Shown in pieces: positions 24,836 through 33,789 of a DNA stretch of 64,000 nucleotides. The stretch covers positions 1-64,000 of the forward strand of contig JARFXO010000002.1 of NCBI GenBank assembly GCA_029194665.1, read 5' to 3'. Position numbers and translations under genes: made by a program. A model generated the notes under the pieces. The model was given only the letters and a program-made list of their open reading frames with translations, did not search any database and was not told where the DNA came from. This DNA is from Nitrospira sp. (GTDB lineage: Bacteria; Nitrospirota; Nitrospiria; Nitrospirales; Nitrospiraceae). Position 1 is the first letter of the stretch; the number at the start of each line of letters is the position of its first letter.

Positions 24836-25177
24836 ATGCATGTTCGACGACGACTATTCAGCTTTGGCTTTTCCCTCGCTCTGTTCGGGATTGCTCTCAT
24901 ACCAATGACGGTCCTCGCCGAGGATCGCAGTTTTTACAGCCCCGTGATTTACATCGACAAGGAGCAGAATCAGATTCTCATCTCGACGAGTGCCAGTGTG
25001 TTTTATATCGAAGTGCCTGAAGCCGCCAAGCCGCACATGGAAAAACTTCCCATTTCCGGCCTTGTGGATTTCGTCGTTGAGATGCGGGGAGATGATAAAC
25101 GTCCGCTGATCAAAACCTGGAAGGTCAAATCAGGCGAATCGACTTGTATGTACTTTGATGGAAAGGAGTGCAAATAA
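24836..25177 (+). CDS. Exported hypothetical protein
   Basis: The product is 113 residues. A GAGGAA site lies 9 bp before the ATG at 24836. The signal peptide (LFSFGFSLALFGIALIPMTV followed by LAED) predicts cleavage after ALA-like VLA. The mature part is a small beta-rich domain (FYSPVIYIDKEQNQILIST, FYIEVPEAAKP, LIKTWKVK) ending with two cysteines (STCMYFDGKEC) that could form a disulfide. No family was recognised. It sits 75 bp after the operon and may be an independent unit. Confidence 0.6.
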   Translation: MHVRRRLFSFGFSLALFGIALIPMTVLAEDRSFYSPVIYIDKEQNQILISTSASVFYIEVPEAAKPHMEKLPISGLVDFVVEMRGDDKRPLIKTWKVKSGESTCMYFDGKECK

Positions 25178-25248
25178 CGGTAGGGCGATGCCTTAGCCGC
25201 TTTCCCGTCAAGATTCCTACACACCACTACGATGCCCGACGGTCAGGA

Positions 25249-25446
25249 CTAGGCCGCGATGCCTTCAACGATCAAATGATTGACGTCCGTGCGCTGGCTT
25301 GCATGCTCAAAAGTAATTGCGCAGACATTACCTTTCGTATCCACATCAAGAATGGTATTTTCGTCCAGATCTTTAGATTCGGCGATGTCACCGGCACGGA
25401 ATTCAATATACAATGTGTCGGTATCTTGAAAATAACTGATTTTCAT
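25249..25446 (-). CDS. DUF2283 small protein
   Basis: The product is 65 residues and has the DUF2283 pattern: MKISYFQDTDTLYIEFRAGD, then DLDENTILDVDTKGNVCAIT and a short C-terminal helix. Its start overlaps the stop of the upstream small gene (25443-25446), making a two-gene operon. Pairs of this type are spread widely and irregularly and resemble toxin-antitoxin modules, with DUF2283 as the likely antitoxin-like partner. No experimental function is known to me. Confidence 0.75.
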   Translation of the reverse strand: MKISYFQDTDTLYIEFRAGDIAESKDLDENTILDVDTKGNVCAITFEHASQRTDVNHLIVEGIAA

Positions 25447-25679
25447 GGCGCATACCTTCTATCAAAAAATGCATTGTGAACGGTCTCCCCATCGCGCAGC
25501 AAGATGACTCGCAGATACCGGTTGTCCCTTTCGGCAATTCTGGCCCATCGCCTGATTCGGCCATCAGCCTGTATGTACTCCTTTTCCGGATGACTCACAA
25601 CAAACTCGATCCATTCGTTCCTAATGAGTTTTCTATCCGGCCTGGTCCTGGTTGCTCGGAAATAACGCGTCGTTTTCAA
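25443..25679 (-). CDS. Small partner protein of DUF2283 (toxin-like)
   Basis: The product is 78 residues, basic, with RTRPDRKLIRNEWIEFVVSH, YIQADGRIRRWARI and NRYLRVILLRDGETVHNAFF. The alternating strands and Arg-rich face recall RelE-like or DUF4258-like small nuclease folds. It is always first in the pair, with the DUF2283 gene translated by overlap. The toxin role is an inference from architecture; no activity can be proven here. Confidence 0.6.
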   Translation of the reverse strand: MKTTRYFRATRTRPDRKLIRNEWIEFVVSHPEKEYIQADGRIRRWARIAERDNRYLRVILLRDGETVHNAFFDRRYAP

Positions 25680-25753
25680 CGAGGTGGACCTAGAAGATCA
25701 ACTATTCCGAACCCCGCATCACGTCCACCGATAAGGAGTGACTGATATCGAGT

Positions 25754-25960
25754 TTATTCGCCGCTGCCGGCCATGTCGTCGATGAGGGGTCGATTGATGT
25801 CGGTGCAACCAAGGCACATGGTGTCGAAAAGGGCTTCAAAATCGGCCACAAAGTTCTTGGCATCCGTTAGTTTCTCAGCCACCACATGCTCATGGCAGGT
25901 GTCGCACAGCATAATGAGGCCACGAGAGACTGCCACTGTTTTCCTTCCACCGCTTCCCAT
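25754..25960 (-). CDS. Small protein with two cysteine pairs
   Basis: The product is 68 residues, or 52 if the ATG at 25912 is used. It contains CDTCH and MCLGC, spaced about 30 residues apart, which could bind zinc. It follows another small CxxC protein on the same strand by only 3 bp. No family was recognised; its reality rests on the cysteine pattern and tight packing. Confidence 0.45.
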   Translation of the reverse strand: MGSGGRKTVAVSRGLIMLCDTCHEHVVAEKLTDAKNFVADFEALFDTMCLGCTDINRPLIDDMAGSGE

Positions 25961-25963
25961 TCG

Positions 25964-26158
25964 CTACACCGATCCTTTTTGAAGGGCTACAAAGAAATCT
26001 TCGGCCTCGAGATCGATTCCGCACTGTCGACATTCATACGGCCGATCCGGTTCTGGAACATTCAAGGGAGTACGATCGATTTGCCCTCTGCAGACGTGGT
26101 AGAAGCGTCCTCGCGCATGTTCGTCGTCCAGCGGATCACTCTCGTACACCAGCACCAT
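25964..26158 (-). CDS. Small zinc-ribbon-like hypothetical protein
   Basis: The product is 64 residues from the ATG at 26158 (a GTG at 26236 would add 26). It has RGRFYHVCRGQIDRTPLN and then YECRQCGIDLEAEDFFVALQ; one CxxC with an earlier HxC could form a zinc site. It lies between the ABC exporter gene and the next small cysteine protein on the same strand, so all three may share a transcript. Function unknown. Confidence 0.5.
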   Translation of the reverse strand: MVLVYESDPLDDEHARGRFYHVCRGQIDRTPLNVPEPDRPYECRQCGIDLEAEDFFVALQKGSV

Positions 26159-26270
26159 CAACCAACCATATCCAATAGTTCGCTCCAAAGAGTATACCGA
26201 GCTTTTCTTCGGACCCGCAACTCCCCAAGGCAACACGTGCTGAAGTTGAAATCAACGAATGTCTCTTCCA

Positions 26271-27995
26271 TTACACTTGGAACTGAGCTTCATAGAGACT
26301 CGCATAGACTCCTCCTCGGCTGAGCAGTTCGTCATGTCGGCCTTCCTCCACTAAACGACCTTTATCGAGCACCAAGATCCGGTCCACGTCATGAAGCGTT
26401 GATAATCGATGGGCGATGATGAATGTGGTCCTACCCATTGTGAGTTCGGCCAATGCTTCGCGGATCTTCACCTCGGTCTCGGTGTCGATGTTCGACGTGG
26501 CTTCATCAAAAATGACGATGGGCGGATCTTTCAACAACGTTCGTGCGATTGACACTCGCTGCTTTTGTCCGACCGACAGCTTGACACCCCGCTCACCGAT
26601 CCACGTATCGTATCCCTCCGGAAGCGCCGTGATAAATTCATGTGCCCGCGCGGCACGGGCCGCCGCTTCCACCCGATCTTGGTCCGCATTCAAATCACCG
26701 TACAGCAGATTGTCCTTCACCGTTCCGTTGAACAAGAACGGCTCCTGTTGTACGAATCCGATTTGTTGCCGCAGGTAGGCAATCGGCAGATCGCGGATAT
26801 CCTTCCCATCGATGAAGATCGCTCCGTCGGTGACGTCGTAAAATCGCATCAACAGCTTCAGGACTGTGCTCTTCCCCGCCCCACTCATCCCGACCAGTGC
26901 CACACGTTCTCCTGCCGGTACAGTCGCAGAGAATCCTTTCAGCACCGGAACATCGGCTCGATAATGGAACCGCACCTGATCGAAATGAACTGCTCCATGG
27001 GCACGATGGACCGGAGCGATTGCATGAGGCCGATCGGCGACTTCCGGAACCGTATCCAGCACCTCAAACACCCGCTCACTCGCCGCCAACGCATGTTGCA
27101 ACATATGATTGACCGAATGAATCTGATTGATAGGCACGTAGAACATCGCCAAGTAGGACAGAAACAACACCAACTCGCCGAGCGTGAGACGGCCTTCCAT
27201 GACCTCCCCTGCACCGTACCAGAGGATCAAGACGGTTCCAAAGGCGGCCACCAGAATCATTCCCGGCGAATATACCGACCACAACACCATCGCTTGAAGG
27301 TTCTTGTCGCTATAGGCTTGGCTCAGCCGGTCGAACCTCGCTTGTTCATGTCCCTGACGGCCGAATCCCATCGTCTCTCTAATACCGGACAAAGCATCCT
27401 GTAAGTAGCCATTCAACTCAGCGGCGCTCTGCCTGGTCTCTCGATAATATCCGTGTACTTTTGAGGTAAACCAACTCGCGGACAAGGCAAGCAATGGAAT
27501 CGGCAGAAGCGAGAACGCTGCCAGTTTCCAGTTGAGCATGAATAAAAGCCCCGTGATCCCGATCAGGGTGAGCGACGCCGTCAACATGCCTTCCAATCCA
27601 TCGATAAAGATCCGCTCGACATGCTCCGTGTCGTTGGTCACCCGGGACATGATTTCCCCCGTCGATCGATCCTCAAAATAGCTGATGGACAATCGTTGGA
27701 GGGCGGAGAAGACATGCCGGCGAAGATCGTGGACCACCGTCTGCTCAAGTTGATTATTCAGCCGGATTCTGAGGGAGGCAAACAGATTTTTGAGCACATA
27801 GGCGCTCACCAGAAGCCCGATCGCCCATGGCAGCAATGACGCCTGCTTCGCCTGAATCACATCGTCGATGATGATCTTGATGACCCAGGGAGGCACCAGC
27901 TCCATCGCCGTCGCACCAGCGGCGCAGACCAGTGTCGCAATTGCAAGGGCGCGATGGGGACGAAGGTATTGTAAGACGCGAAGAAGCGCTTTCAC
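26271..27995 (-). CDS. ABC exporter with fused membrane and ATPase domains (MsbA-like)
   Basis: The product is 574 residues. Six transmembrane helices fill residues 15-300 (for example ALAIATLVCAAGATAMEL and LTASLTLIGITGLLFMLNW). The ATPase follows with Walker A GMSGAGKSTVLK, signature LSVGQKQRVSIARTLL (Val instead of the second usual Gly), Walker B IVIFDEATSNIDTETE, and the H-loop IIAHRLSTL. It should act as a homodimer exporting lipid or a hydrophobic compound. The signature variant is worth noting but still common in exporters. It lies 22 bp downstream of the peptide deformylase gene. Confidence 0.9.
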   Translation of the reverse strand: MKALLRVLQYLRPHRALAIATLVCAAGATAMELVPPWVIKIIIDDVIQAKQASLLPWAIGLLVSAYVLKNLFASLRIRLNNQLEQTVVHDLRRHVFSALQRLSISYFEDRSTGEIMSRVTNDTEHVERIFIDGLEGMLTASLTLIGITGLLFMLNWKLAAFSLLPIPLLALSASWFTSKVHGYYRETRQSAAELNGYLQDALSGIRETMGFGRQGHEQARFDRLSQAYSDKNLQAMVLWSVYSPGMILVAAFGTVLILWYGAGEVMEGRLTLGELVLFLSYLAMFYVPINQIHSVNHMLQHALAASERVFEVLDTVPEVADRPHAIAPVHRAHGAVHFDQVRFHYRADVPVLKGFSATVPAGERVALVGMSGAGKSTVLKLLMRFYDVTDGAIFIDGKDIRDLPIAYLRQQIGFVQQEPFLFNGTVKDNLLYGDLNADQDRVEAAARAARAHEFITALPEGYDTWIGERGVKLSVGQKQRVSIARTLLKDPPIVIFDEATSNIDTETEVKIREALAELTMGRTTFIIAHRLSTLHDVDRILVLDKGRLVEEGRHDELLSRGGVYASLYEAQFQV

Positions 27996-28017
27996 GGTCG
28001 GCTCGGCCGGGCAGGTG

Positions 28018-28542
28018 TCAGATGACCTTCGTAGGCTCTTTTTTCCAATACTGTGAGAACTCGTGCAGCTGAGTGAGGGTGGACAGATCGGTCATGCGAT
28101 CAAGAAACACTTTGCCGATCAAGTGGTCGAGTTCGTGCTGAATACAGACCGCGTACAATTCTGTCGCCTCGAAATCCAGGTGTTTTCCCTTTCGATCCAG
28201 ACCTTTGACCCGCACCAGGGAAGGCCTCGTGACTTTCCCTCGCAAGCCGTCGACACTCAAACATCCTTCCCAAGTTTCCACCTGTTCAGGCCCGTAGTAG
28301 ACGATCGACGGATTAATGAGCACGGTCTCAGGGAATCCGCCCTCGCCCTGGCACCCCATCACGACCAATTGAATCGAGTGCGAAACCTGGGGCGCAGCCA
28401 ATCCAATGCCCGGCTCATCGTACATCGTTTCAAACATGTCGTCGATCAATCGTTGCAGTTCGGAGGACTTGATCTCCCTCGGGTCCACCGGAGCGGCGAT
28501 CTTGCGAAGGATAGGATTCCCCAGCTTGGCGATTTTCAGCAT
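28018..28542 (-). CDS. def: Peptide deformylase
   Basis: The product is 174 residues from the ATG at 28542 (an ATG at 28563 is possible). All three catalytic motifs are present: GIGLAAPQ, EGCLS and QHELDHLIGKVFLDR, which bind the metal through Cys and two His. The enzyme removes the formyl group from new proteins. The N-terminus MLKIAKLGNPILRKIAAPV is typical. It lies between the HEAT-repeat gene and the ABC exporter on the minus strand. Confidence 0.9.
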   Translation of the reverse strand: MLKIAKLGNPILRKIAAPVDPREIKSSELQRLIDDMFETMYDEPGIGLAAPQVSHSIQLVVMGCQGEGGFPETVLINPSIVYYGPEQVETWEGCLSVDGLRGKVTRPSLVRVKGLDRKGKHLDFEATELYAVCIQHELDHLIGKVFLDRMTDLSTLTQLHEFSQYWKKEPTKVI

Positions 28543-28618
28543 CGTTCCTGTCTTCAGTTTCATGACGGGATATTCGTAACATAGGAGTCTTCCGGCCCGC
28601 AACCTCCCCTGTTTGTCG

Positions 28619-29302
28619 CTACAAGCTCCGTTTCGGGCGCCGCGGCTCTGGAATCTCAAAAACGTCTTTGTTGGCGTCCCACCACTCAACCCATTCGTTC
28701 GACCACACCGCCCGATCCTGCTTGGTCGAGGTATCCCAATCATGGAATTCGGTCTCGTGGCGGGTCAAGATCCAGAGCGATTGCAGCGCCGACAGCGCCA
28801 CGAAGCGTTCGTCGTCGCTCACCATGGGAATCAAGATGGGGATGACGGCCTTCTGTCGAACATATCGTGCCTCGAATGCCGCTGCCTTTCTGACGGACGG
28901 ATTTGGATCTTTTGCCATCACTTCGATCGCCTCGGGTGCCTTCGACGGATCCAGACGAATGGCGACCCGGAGGGCGTGTTCCCGCACACGGGAGATTTCG
29001 CTCGGCTCCTTGGCTGTAGCGACGAGTGCTGGCACCCCCGCAACTCCTTTCATCATCAGTAACGTTTCGATCGCATTGTATCGAATGCGTGGGCTCGGCA
29101 TGGTCAAGGCCTTCACGAGAACCGGAACAGACGGCTCTCCTAGATGCACGAACTCTCCCATCGCCCAGAATTCCTGCTTGCCCTCAAGCAACGGCAGCAA
29201 GGCTTCAGCCCGCTTGAGCTCTTCGGGGCTCAGCGGATTCTTATTTGGAGGAATTGAGACATCAGGAATATCCTGATTCGTGGGCGGTGTCTCATACGGC
29301 AC
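28619..29302 (-). CDS. HEAT-repeat protein, export signal apparently out of frame
   Basis: The product is 227 residues starting at a GTG at 29302. HEAT-like helical pairs fill residues 55-190 (PVLVKALTMPSPRIRYNAIE, VPALVATAKEPSEISRVREH, EVMAKDPNPSVRKAAAFEAR). Upstream, the same frame continues open to about 29410 and would encode RIWVILAIALAGGTAPHSG, which looks like a signal peptide, but the only start with a ribosome site (GTG after GGAGG near 29430) is one base out of frame. Either an ATT start is used, or a frameshift has broken the signal. The protein probably functions in the periplasm. It lies between the RND pump and def genes. Confidence 0.7.
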   Translation of the reverse strand: MPYETPPTNQDIPDVSIPPNKNPLSPEELKRAEALLPLLEGKQEFWAMGEFVHLGEPSVPVLVKALTMPSPRIRYNAIETLLMMKGVAGVPALVATAKEPSEISRVREHALRVAIRLDPSKAPEAIEVMAKDPNPSVRKAAAFEARYVRQKAVIPILIPMVSDDERFVALSALQSLWILTRHETEFHDWDTSTKQDRAVWSNEWVEWWDANKDVFEIPEPRRPKRSL

Positions 29303-29459
29303 TTGGACCGGCCATACCGGGGACGGACCGGCCCATCCGGAATGCGGTGCCGTTCCACCAGCCAGTGCGATCGCCAGGATAACCCAGATCCTGAGTGAAG
29401 AAAGAATGGTTCACGATGTGGGCGCCTCCTTTCATCCTGCTAGGAAATTCTTGACGGCT

Positions 29460-32400
29460 CTATTCAATTTCTTCACGCACATCCCGTTTGTGCAAGATCT
29501 CGTAGAGAACCGGCAATACCACGAGAATTAAGAATGCCGCCGTCAGCATCCCACCGACCACCACACGGGCCAACGGCTGTTGCGCCTGAGCACCGATCCC
29601 GGTCGCGAGGGAGGCGGGTAGGAGTCCGATCGCCGCGCCCAAGGTGGCCATCAGAATCGGGCGCATCTGTACATCGACACCGCGTAACACGGCCTGCCGC
29701 AAGTCGAGCCCGGTCCTTCTGAACTCTTCAATGCGTGAGATCAACAACACACCGCCCAATATCGCGACTCCCAACGTCGAAATCATCCCCACCGCGGCCG
29801 AAATACTGAAATGGGTATGCGTGATCACCAACGACAGAACACCACCCACCAACGCGAAGGGAACAGCCGCCAACACCAGCAACGCATTTTTTACTGAGTC
29901 AAATGTCGTATAGAGCAGGAACAGCATGATGACGAGGCTCACGGGAACGATTGTGGTCAGCCGTTTCTGCTCCTCCTTGAGTTGATCGTACTGCCCGGCC
30001 CATTCCATGTGGTAGCCCTCTGATAGGGTGACGTGCTGCGCCAACTTCTCCTGAGCTTCTTCAATCGTACTCTGAAGATCGCGGTCGCGCACACTGAACT
30101 TGATCGGGATATACCGGTGGTTGTTTTCGCGGTAGATGATGAAGGCTCCGGTCTGCATGGTGATGGCCGCCAGCTGTTTGAGCGGAATGCGTGCCCCATC
30201 CGGCGTGCTCACCAGAATATTGCCGATGGAATCGATATCCCGACGATACTCCGGAAGAAACCTGACGACCAGATCGAACAGCTTCTCTCCTTCATACACT
30301 TGGGTTACCGCTTGACCACCGACGGCGGCCTGAACGACCGCATTGACATCGGAGACCCGCAACCCATAACGGGCGCTCGCTTCGCGATCGACTTGAATCA
30401 GCACATTCGGTTGACCGATCAACCGGAAGATGCCCAAGTCCTTCACGCCGAAAACCGTTTTCATCACCGCTTCGATCTCGACGGCGCTCGCATCCATGAT
30501 TTTGAGATCGGACCCGAATAGTTTGATCGAGTTCTCGCCCTTCACACCGGACATGGCCTCTTCCACGTTATCTTCGATGACCTGAGAAAAATTGAAAATA
30601 ACACCGGGAATGGTTTTCAGCCGATGCTCGATTTCTTCGATAAGATCATCTTTGCTCAATCCTCGACGCCATTCCGATTCGGGTTTAAGATTCGCCAAGA
30701 ATTCCCCATTAAAAAAGCTGGTAGGGTCCGTCCCATCATCCGGCCGTCCCAGCTGTGAAACGACCGTTTCCACCTCGGGCGAGTCCTTGAACATGCGACG
30801 GATGTCGTTCGTCAATCGATCGGCCTGATCGAAAGAAATATCCACCGGCATCGTGGCTCGAACCCATAGATTTCCTTCCTCCAGGGCCGGCATGAATTCA
30901 CCACCCAGCGATTGCAACGCAATAAACGCGAGCAGCACCAAGCCGGTCGCAAACCCAACCACCATGATCCTATGTTCTAACGCCCATACGACAATCCTGG
31001 CATTGGCCTTGCGTAGGGCTCCGACCACGACCGTATCGGTTTCTCTGATCGGCGACCGCAGGAGGAATGAACAGAGCACGGGCGCGAGCGTAAACGCGAT
31101 CAAGAGCGCACCACACAGAGCAAACCCATACGTCATGGACATGGGTGCGAAGATCTTTCCAGGCACTCCGGTCATCGTAAAGAGCGGCACAAAAGCCACC
31201 ACGATGATCGCCGTGGAAAAGACGATAGGCCTTCCGACCTGGCGAGCGGCCCGGATGATATGGTGGTGAGTCGTGAGCCCCTGTGCCTCCCGATGCGCCA
31301 ACTGGAAGAAGATGCTTTCGACCATCACCAACGTTGCATCCACGATGATCCCGAAGTCGATCGCTCCCAAAGATATCAAATTGGCTGACTGTCCGACGAA
31401 CACCATCATCGTGAAGGTAAACAGCAGCGAGAGCGGGATGGTCAGCGCGACGATCAACGCCGCACGGAGGTCGCCGAGAAATACGATCAAGAGCATGAAC
31501 ACGAGCACCATGCCGCTGATAAGAATGTCTGTGACCGTCTTCACGGTCGTGTTGATCAACACTGTTCGATCGTAGAACGTCTTGATCTTGACCCCGGAGG
31601 GCAGTTTCAACCCATTTAACTCCTCAACCTTGGCCCGTACTTTATCGAGGACCGTTAAGGCCTTATAGCCACGTTGCTGGAGCACAACGCCTTCCACCAC
31701 GTCATCTCGATCATCGATCCCCACTTTTCCGAGGCGCACGCGATGCCCTACGGTCACCGTTCCCAAGGTCTTGACGAAGATCGGCGTTCCATCCTTTTCA
31801 GCCACCATCACGTTTTCAATGTCATCGAGATCATTGATGAGGCCCAGCCCTCTAATGTTGTAGCTCTGCGCACCGATCGTCAAATAGTTGCCCCCGACAT
31901 TGGCGTTGCTGTTCGCCAAGGCGGCCATGATTTGCGAAAGATTGACGCCGTAGCTGATCAGTTTTCCCGGGTCGATATCGACATGATATTCTTTCGTGGT
32001 GCCGCCGAATGTCGTCACGTCGATGACACCCGGCACACGTTTGAACGCCCGCCGGACCTGCCAGTCCTGAGTGGTTTTGAGATCGGTCACACTCTGGTCC
32101 TGGCCGGTCAACTCATACCGATAGATCTCGGCAATGGTCCACCAGGGAGACAGTACGGGTTGCACACCTTGAGGCAGTTGAACGGAGTTAAGCCGATTCA
32201 ACACTTCCTGGCGGTCTTGAAAGAGCTCAGTGTCGAAGTCGAAGTACACCTTGACATCGCTGAGACCGAAAATCGAGAGCGACCGGATATCGGTGAGTCC
32301 GGGGGTCCCGCTCAAGGCGACTTCGATGGGGATGGTAATTTGCCGCTCAACCTCCTCGGCTGAATATCCTGGAAGTTGGGTGATCAACTCCACCATTGGA

Positions 32401-32531
32401 GGGGAAGGATCAGGATAGGCCACAATGTCGAGAAGATGAAATGCGTAGAGACCACCGAATAAGAGCAGAACCCCGAACGTGCAGACCAAGAACCGCTGTA
32501 CCAGTGAGATCTCGACGATTCTAACGATCAT
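29460..32531 (-). CDS. RND efflux pump, heavy-metal/CusA-CzcA type
   Basis: The product is 1023 residues from the ATG at 32531. RND features: first transmembrane helix (FLVCTFGVLLLFGGLYAFHL), a periplasmic porter domain with YPDPSPPMVELITQLPGYSA, PGVIDVTTFGGTTKEYHVD, then the TM4 region LISLGAIDFGIIVDATLVMV with the acidic proton-relay residues of the heavy-metal group, and a second half with LLLYTTFDSVKNALLVLAAV and GVAILGGVLLISRIEEFRR. It is driven by protons and pairs with the membrane fusion and TolC-like genes just upstream. The transported ion cannot be fixed; there is no metal-binding Met/His-rich tail. Confidence 0.9.
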   Translation of the reverse strand: MIVRIVEISLVQRFLVCTFGVLLLFGGLYAFHLLDIVAYPDPSPPMVELITQLPGYSAEEVERQITIPIEVALSGTPGLTDIRSLSIFGLSDVKVYFDFDTELFQDRQEVLNRLNSVQLPQGVQPVLSPWWTIAEIYRYELTGQDQSVTDLKTTQDWQVRRAFKRVPGVIDVTTFGGTTKEYHVDIDPGKLISYGVNLSQIMAALANSNANVGGNYLTIGAQSYNIRGLGLINDLDDIENVMVAEKDGTPIFVKTLGTVTVGHRVRLGKVGIDDRDDVVEGVVLQQRGYKALTVLDKVRAKVEELNGLKLPSGVKIKTFYDRTVLINTTVKTVTDILISGMVLVFMLLIVFLGDLRAALIVALTIPLSLLFTFTMMVFVGQSANLISLGAIDFGIIVDATLVMVESIFFQLAHREAQGLTTHHHIIRAARQVGRPIVFSTAIIVVAFVPLFTMTGVPGKIFAPMSMTYGFALCGALLIAFTLAPVLCSFLLRSPIRETDTVVVGALRKANARIVVWALEHRIMVVGFATGLVLLAFIALQSLGGEFMPALEEGNLWVRATMPVDISFDQADRLTNDIRRMFKDSPEVETVVSQLGRPDDGTDPTSFFNGEFLANLKPESEWRRGLSKDDLIEEIEHRLKTIPGVIFNFSQVIEDNVEEAMSGVKGENSIKLFGSDLKIMDASAVEIEAVMKTVFGVKDLGIFRLIGQPNVLIQVDREASARYGLRVSDVNAVVQAAVGGQAVTQVYEGEKLFDLVVRFLPEYRRDIDSIGNILVSTPDGARIPLKQLAAITMQTGAFIIYRENNHRYIPIKFSVRDRDLQSTIEEAQEKLAQHVTLSEGYHMEWAGQYDQLKEEQKRLTTIVPVSLVIMLFLLYTTFDSVKNALLVLAAVPFALVGGVLSLVITHTHFSISAAVGMISTLGVAILGGVLLISRIEEFRRTGLDLRQAVLRGVDVQMRPILMATLGAAIGLLPASLATGIGAQAQQPLARVVVGGMLTAAFLILVVLPVLYEILHKRDVREEIE

Positions 32532-32579
32532 GAATTCATCGTAGGCGGCGGCGCTGCGGAGGCAGGACAAACTCGGCGA

Positions 32580-33749
32580 TTATGTACCCTTGACCTGTTC
32601 CCCTTTGATCAAGACGGCGCCCTTCGTCACGATCCGCTCTCCCTGCGTCAACCCTTCGAGGACACGAGTCTGATTCGGCGAGATATTCGCGGTCCTCACT
32701 TCCCGCTTTACGTACCGGTTTCCTTCTTCAACTACATAGACAAACTGCTTGCCGTCGATTTCCAGTACCGCTTCACGTGGCACCGTGAGAAATGGTCCGG
32801 TGCCACTGACGTCGAGTTGCAGCCGAGCAAACATTTCCGGTTTCAGTTCGTGCGTCACATTTTTGACGAGAGCTCGAACCTTGATCGTTCTGGTCACAGG
32901 ATCGACCACGTCTCCCACCGCTATGACGTTGGCCGGAAAATCAGCATCAGGGTACGCTTCAACTTTCACGACAGCCGACTGGCCTTCCCGTACAAGCGCG
33001 AGGTCTCGCTCGTAGACATCGGCCACAACCTCCAGCACGTCGAGATCGGCGATAGTGAACAGCACATGGTCGGCATCCCCGGTCACCGACTGACCAGGCG
33101 TAACGGTACGTTCGACGACGACCCCGGTCAACGGACTCTTCAGCTCAAATCGAGATGTGATCTGCTGTTTATCTAGAGGTTTGCGCAGCTCTTCCGGCGC
33201 AATCCTGAGCGAAAGCAACCGTTCTTTTGCACGGCGAAACTCCGCTCTGGCTTTGATCAATTCATTTTCGGCCAGTTTCAAATCTTTCAGGGAAAGCGCC
33301 TTGTCCTCGTAGAGATCCTTGGCCAACTCATATGCCCTCGTCGCATACTGCAATTCAGAGTCCTCTTTGACATATTCCGAGTAAGCCTGCGCGATATCCG
33401 GACTATCCACGATGAGTAAAATATCCCCGGCTTTTACCCTCCCCCCCAGACGGGCTCGCACTTCCACAACCCGCCCCTGTAACGGGGAGGAAATCCGGGA
33501 GTACCGGTCCTCGCCATAGGCGATCTTACCCGAGAGGGTTAAGCCTTGCCGAGATGGACCAAGCTCGACGATCATCGTCTCGACATGCGACAGAGTCTCG
33601 TTCTTGATAGGCTGGTGTGTTGCCGCATCGAGCCTTGGAGGCTGATCGCTTTGACCGCATGTGGAAAGAAATAGGAGGATCACGGTCAAGGCGAGGGCTA
33701 AGGACAATTTGGGGAAACACGTGCAGGAATACACCAGCAGGGCTTTCAT
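32580..33749 (-). CDS. Periplasmic membrane fusion protein (CusB/CzcB type)
   Basis: The product is 389 residues from the ATG at 33749. A lipobox (LFLSTC, cysteine about 31) anchors it to the inner membrane. Lipoyl/barrel-sandwich halves are PLQGRVVEVRARLGGRVKAG and SPLTGVVVERTVTPGQSVTG, with a long helical hairpin between them (YVKEDSELQYATRAYELAKD and ELIKARAEFRRAKERLLSLR). A beta-barrel domain follows (VVADVYERDLALVREGQSA). It bridges the RND pump and the TolC-like channel. It lies 48 bp upstream of the pump start. Confidence 0.9.
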   Translation of the reverse strand: MKALLVYSCTCFPKLSLALALTVILLFLSTCGQSDQPPRLDAATHQPIKNETLSHVETMIVELGPSRQGLTLSGKIAYGEDRYSRISSPLQGRVVEVRARLGGRVKAGDILLIVDSPDIAQAYSEYVKEDSELQYATRAYELAKDLYEDKALSLKDLKLAENELIKARAEFRRAKERLLSLRIAPEELRKPLDKQQITSRFELKSPLTGVVVERTVTPGQSVTGDADHVLFTIADLDVLEVVADVYERDLALVREGQSAVVKVEAYPDADFPANVIAVGDVVDPVTRTIKVRALVKNVTHELKPEMFARLQLDVSGTGPFLTVPREAVLEIDGKQFVYVVEEGNRYVKREVRTANISPNQTRVLEGLTQGERIVTKGAVLIKGEQVKGT

Positions 33750-33789
33750 CTGTGAATATGAGACCTCAACCCGATCCTTGTCGGCCGCC

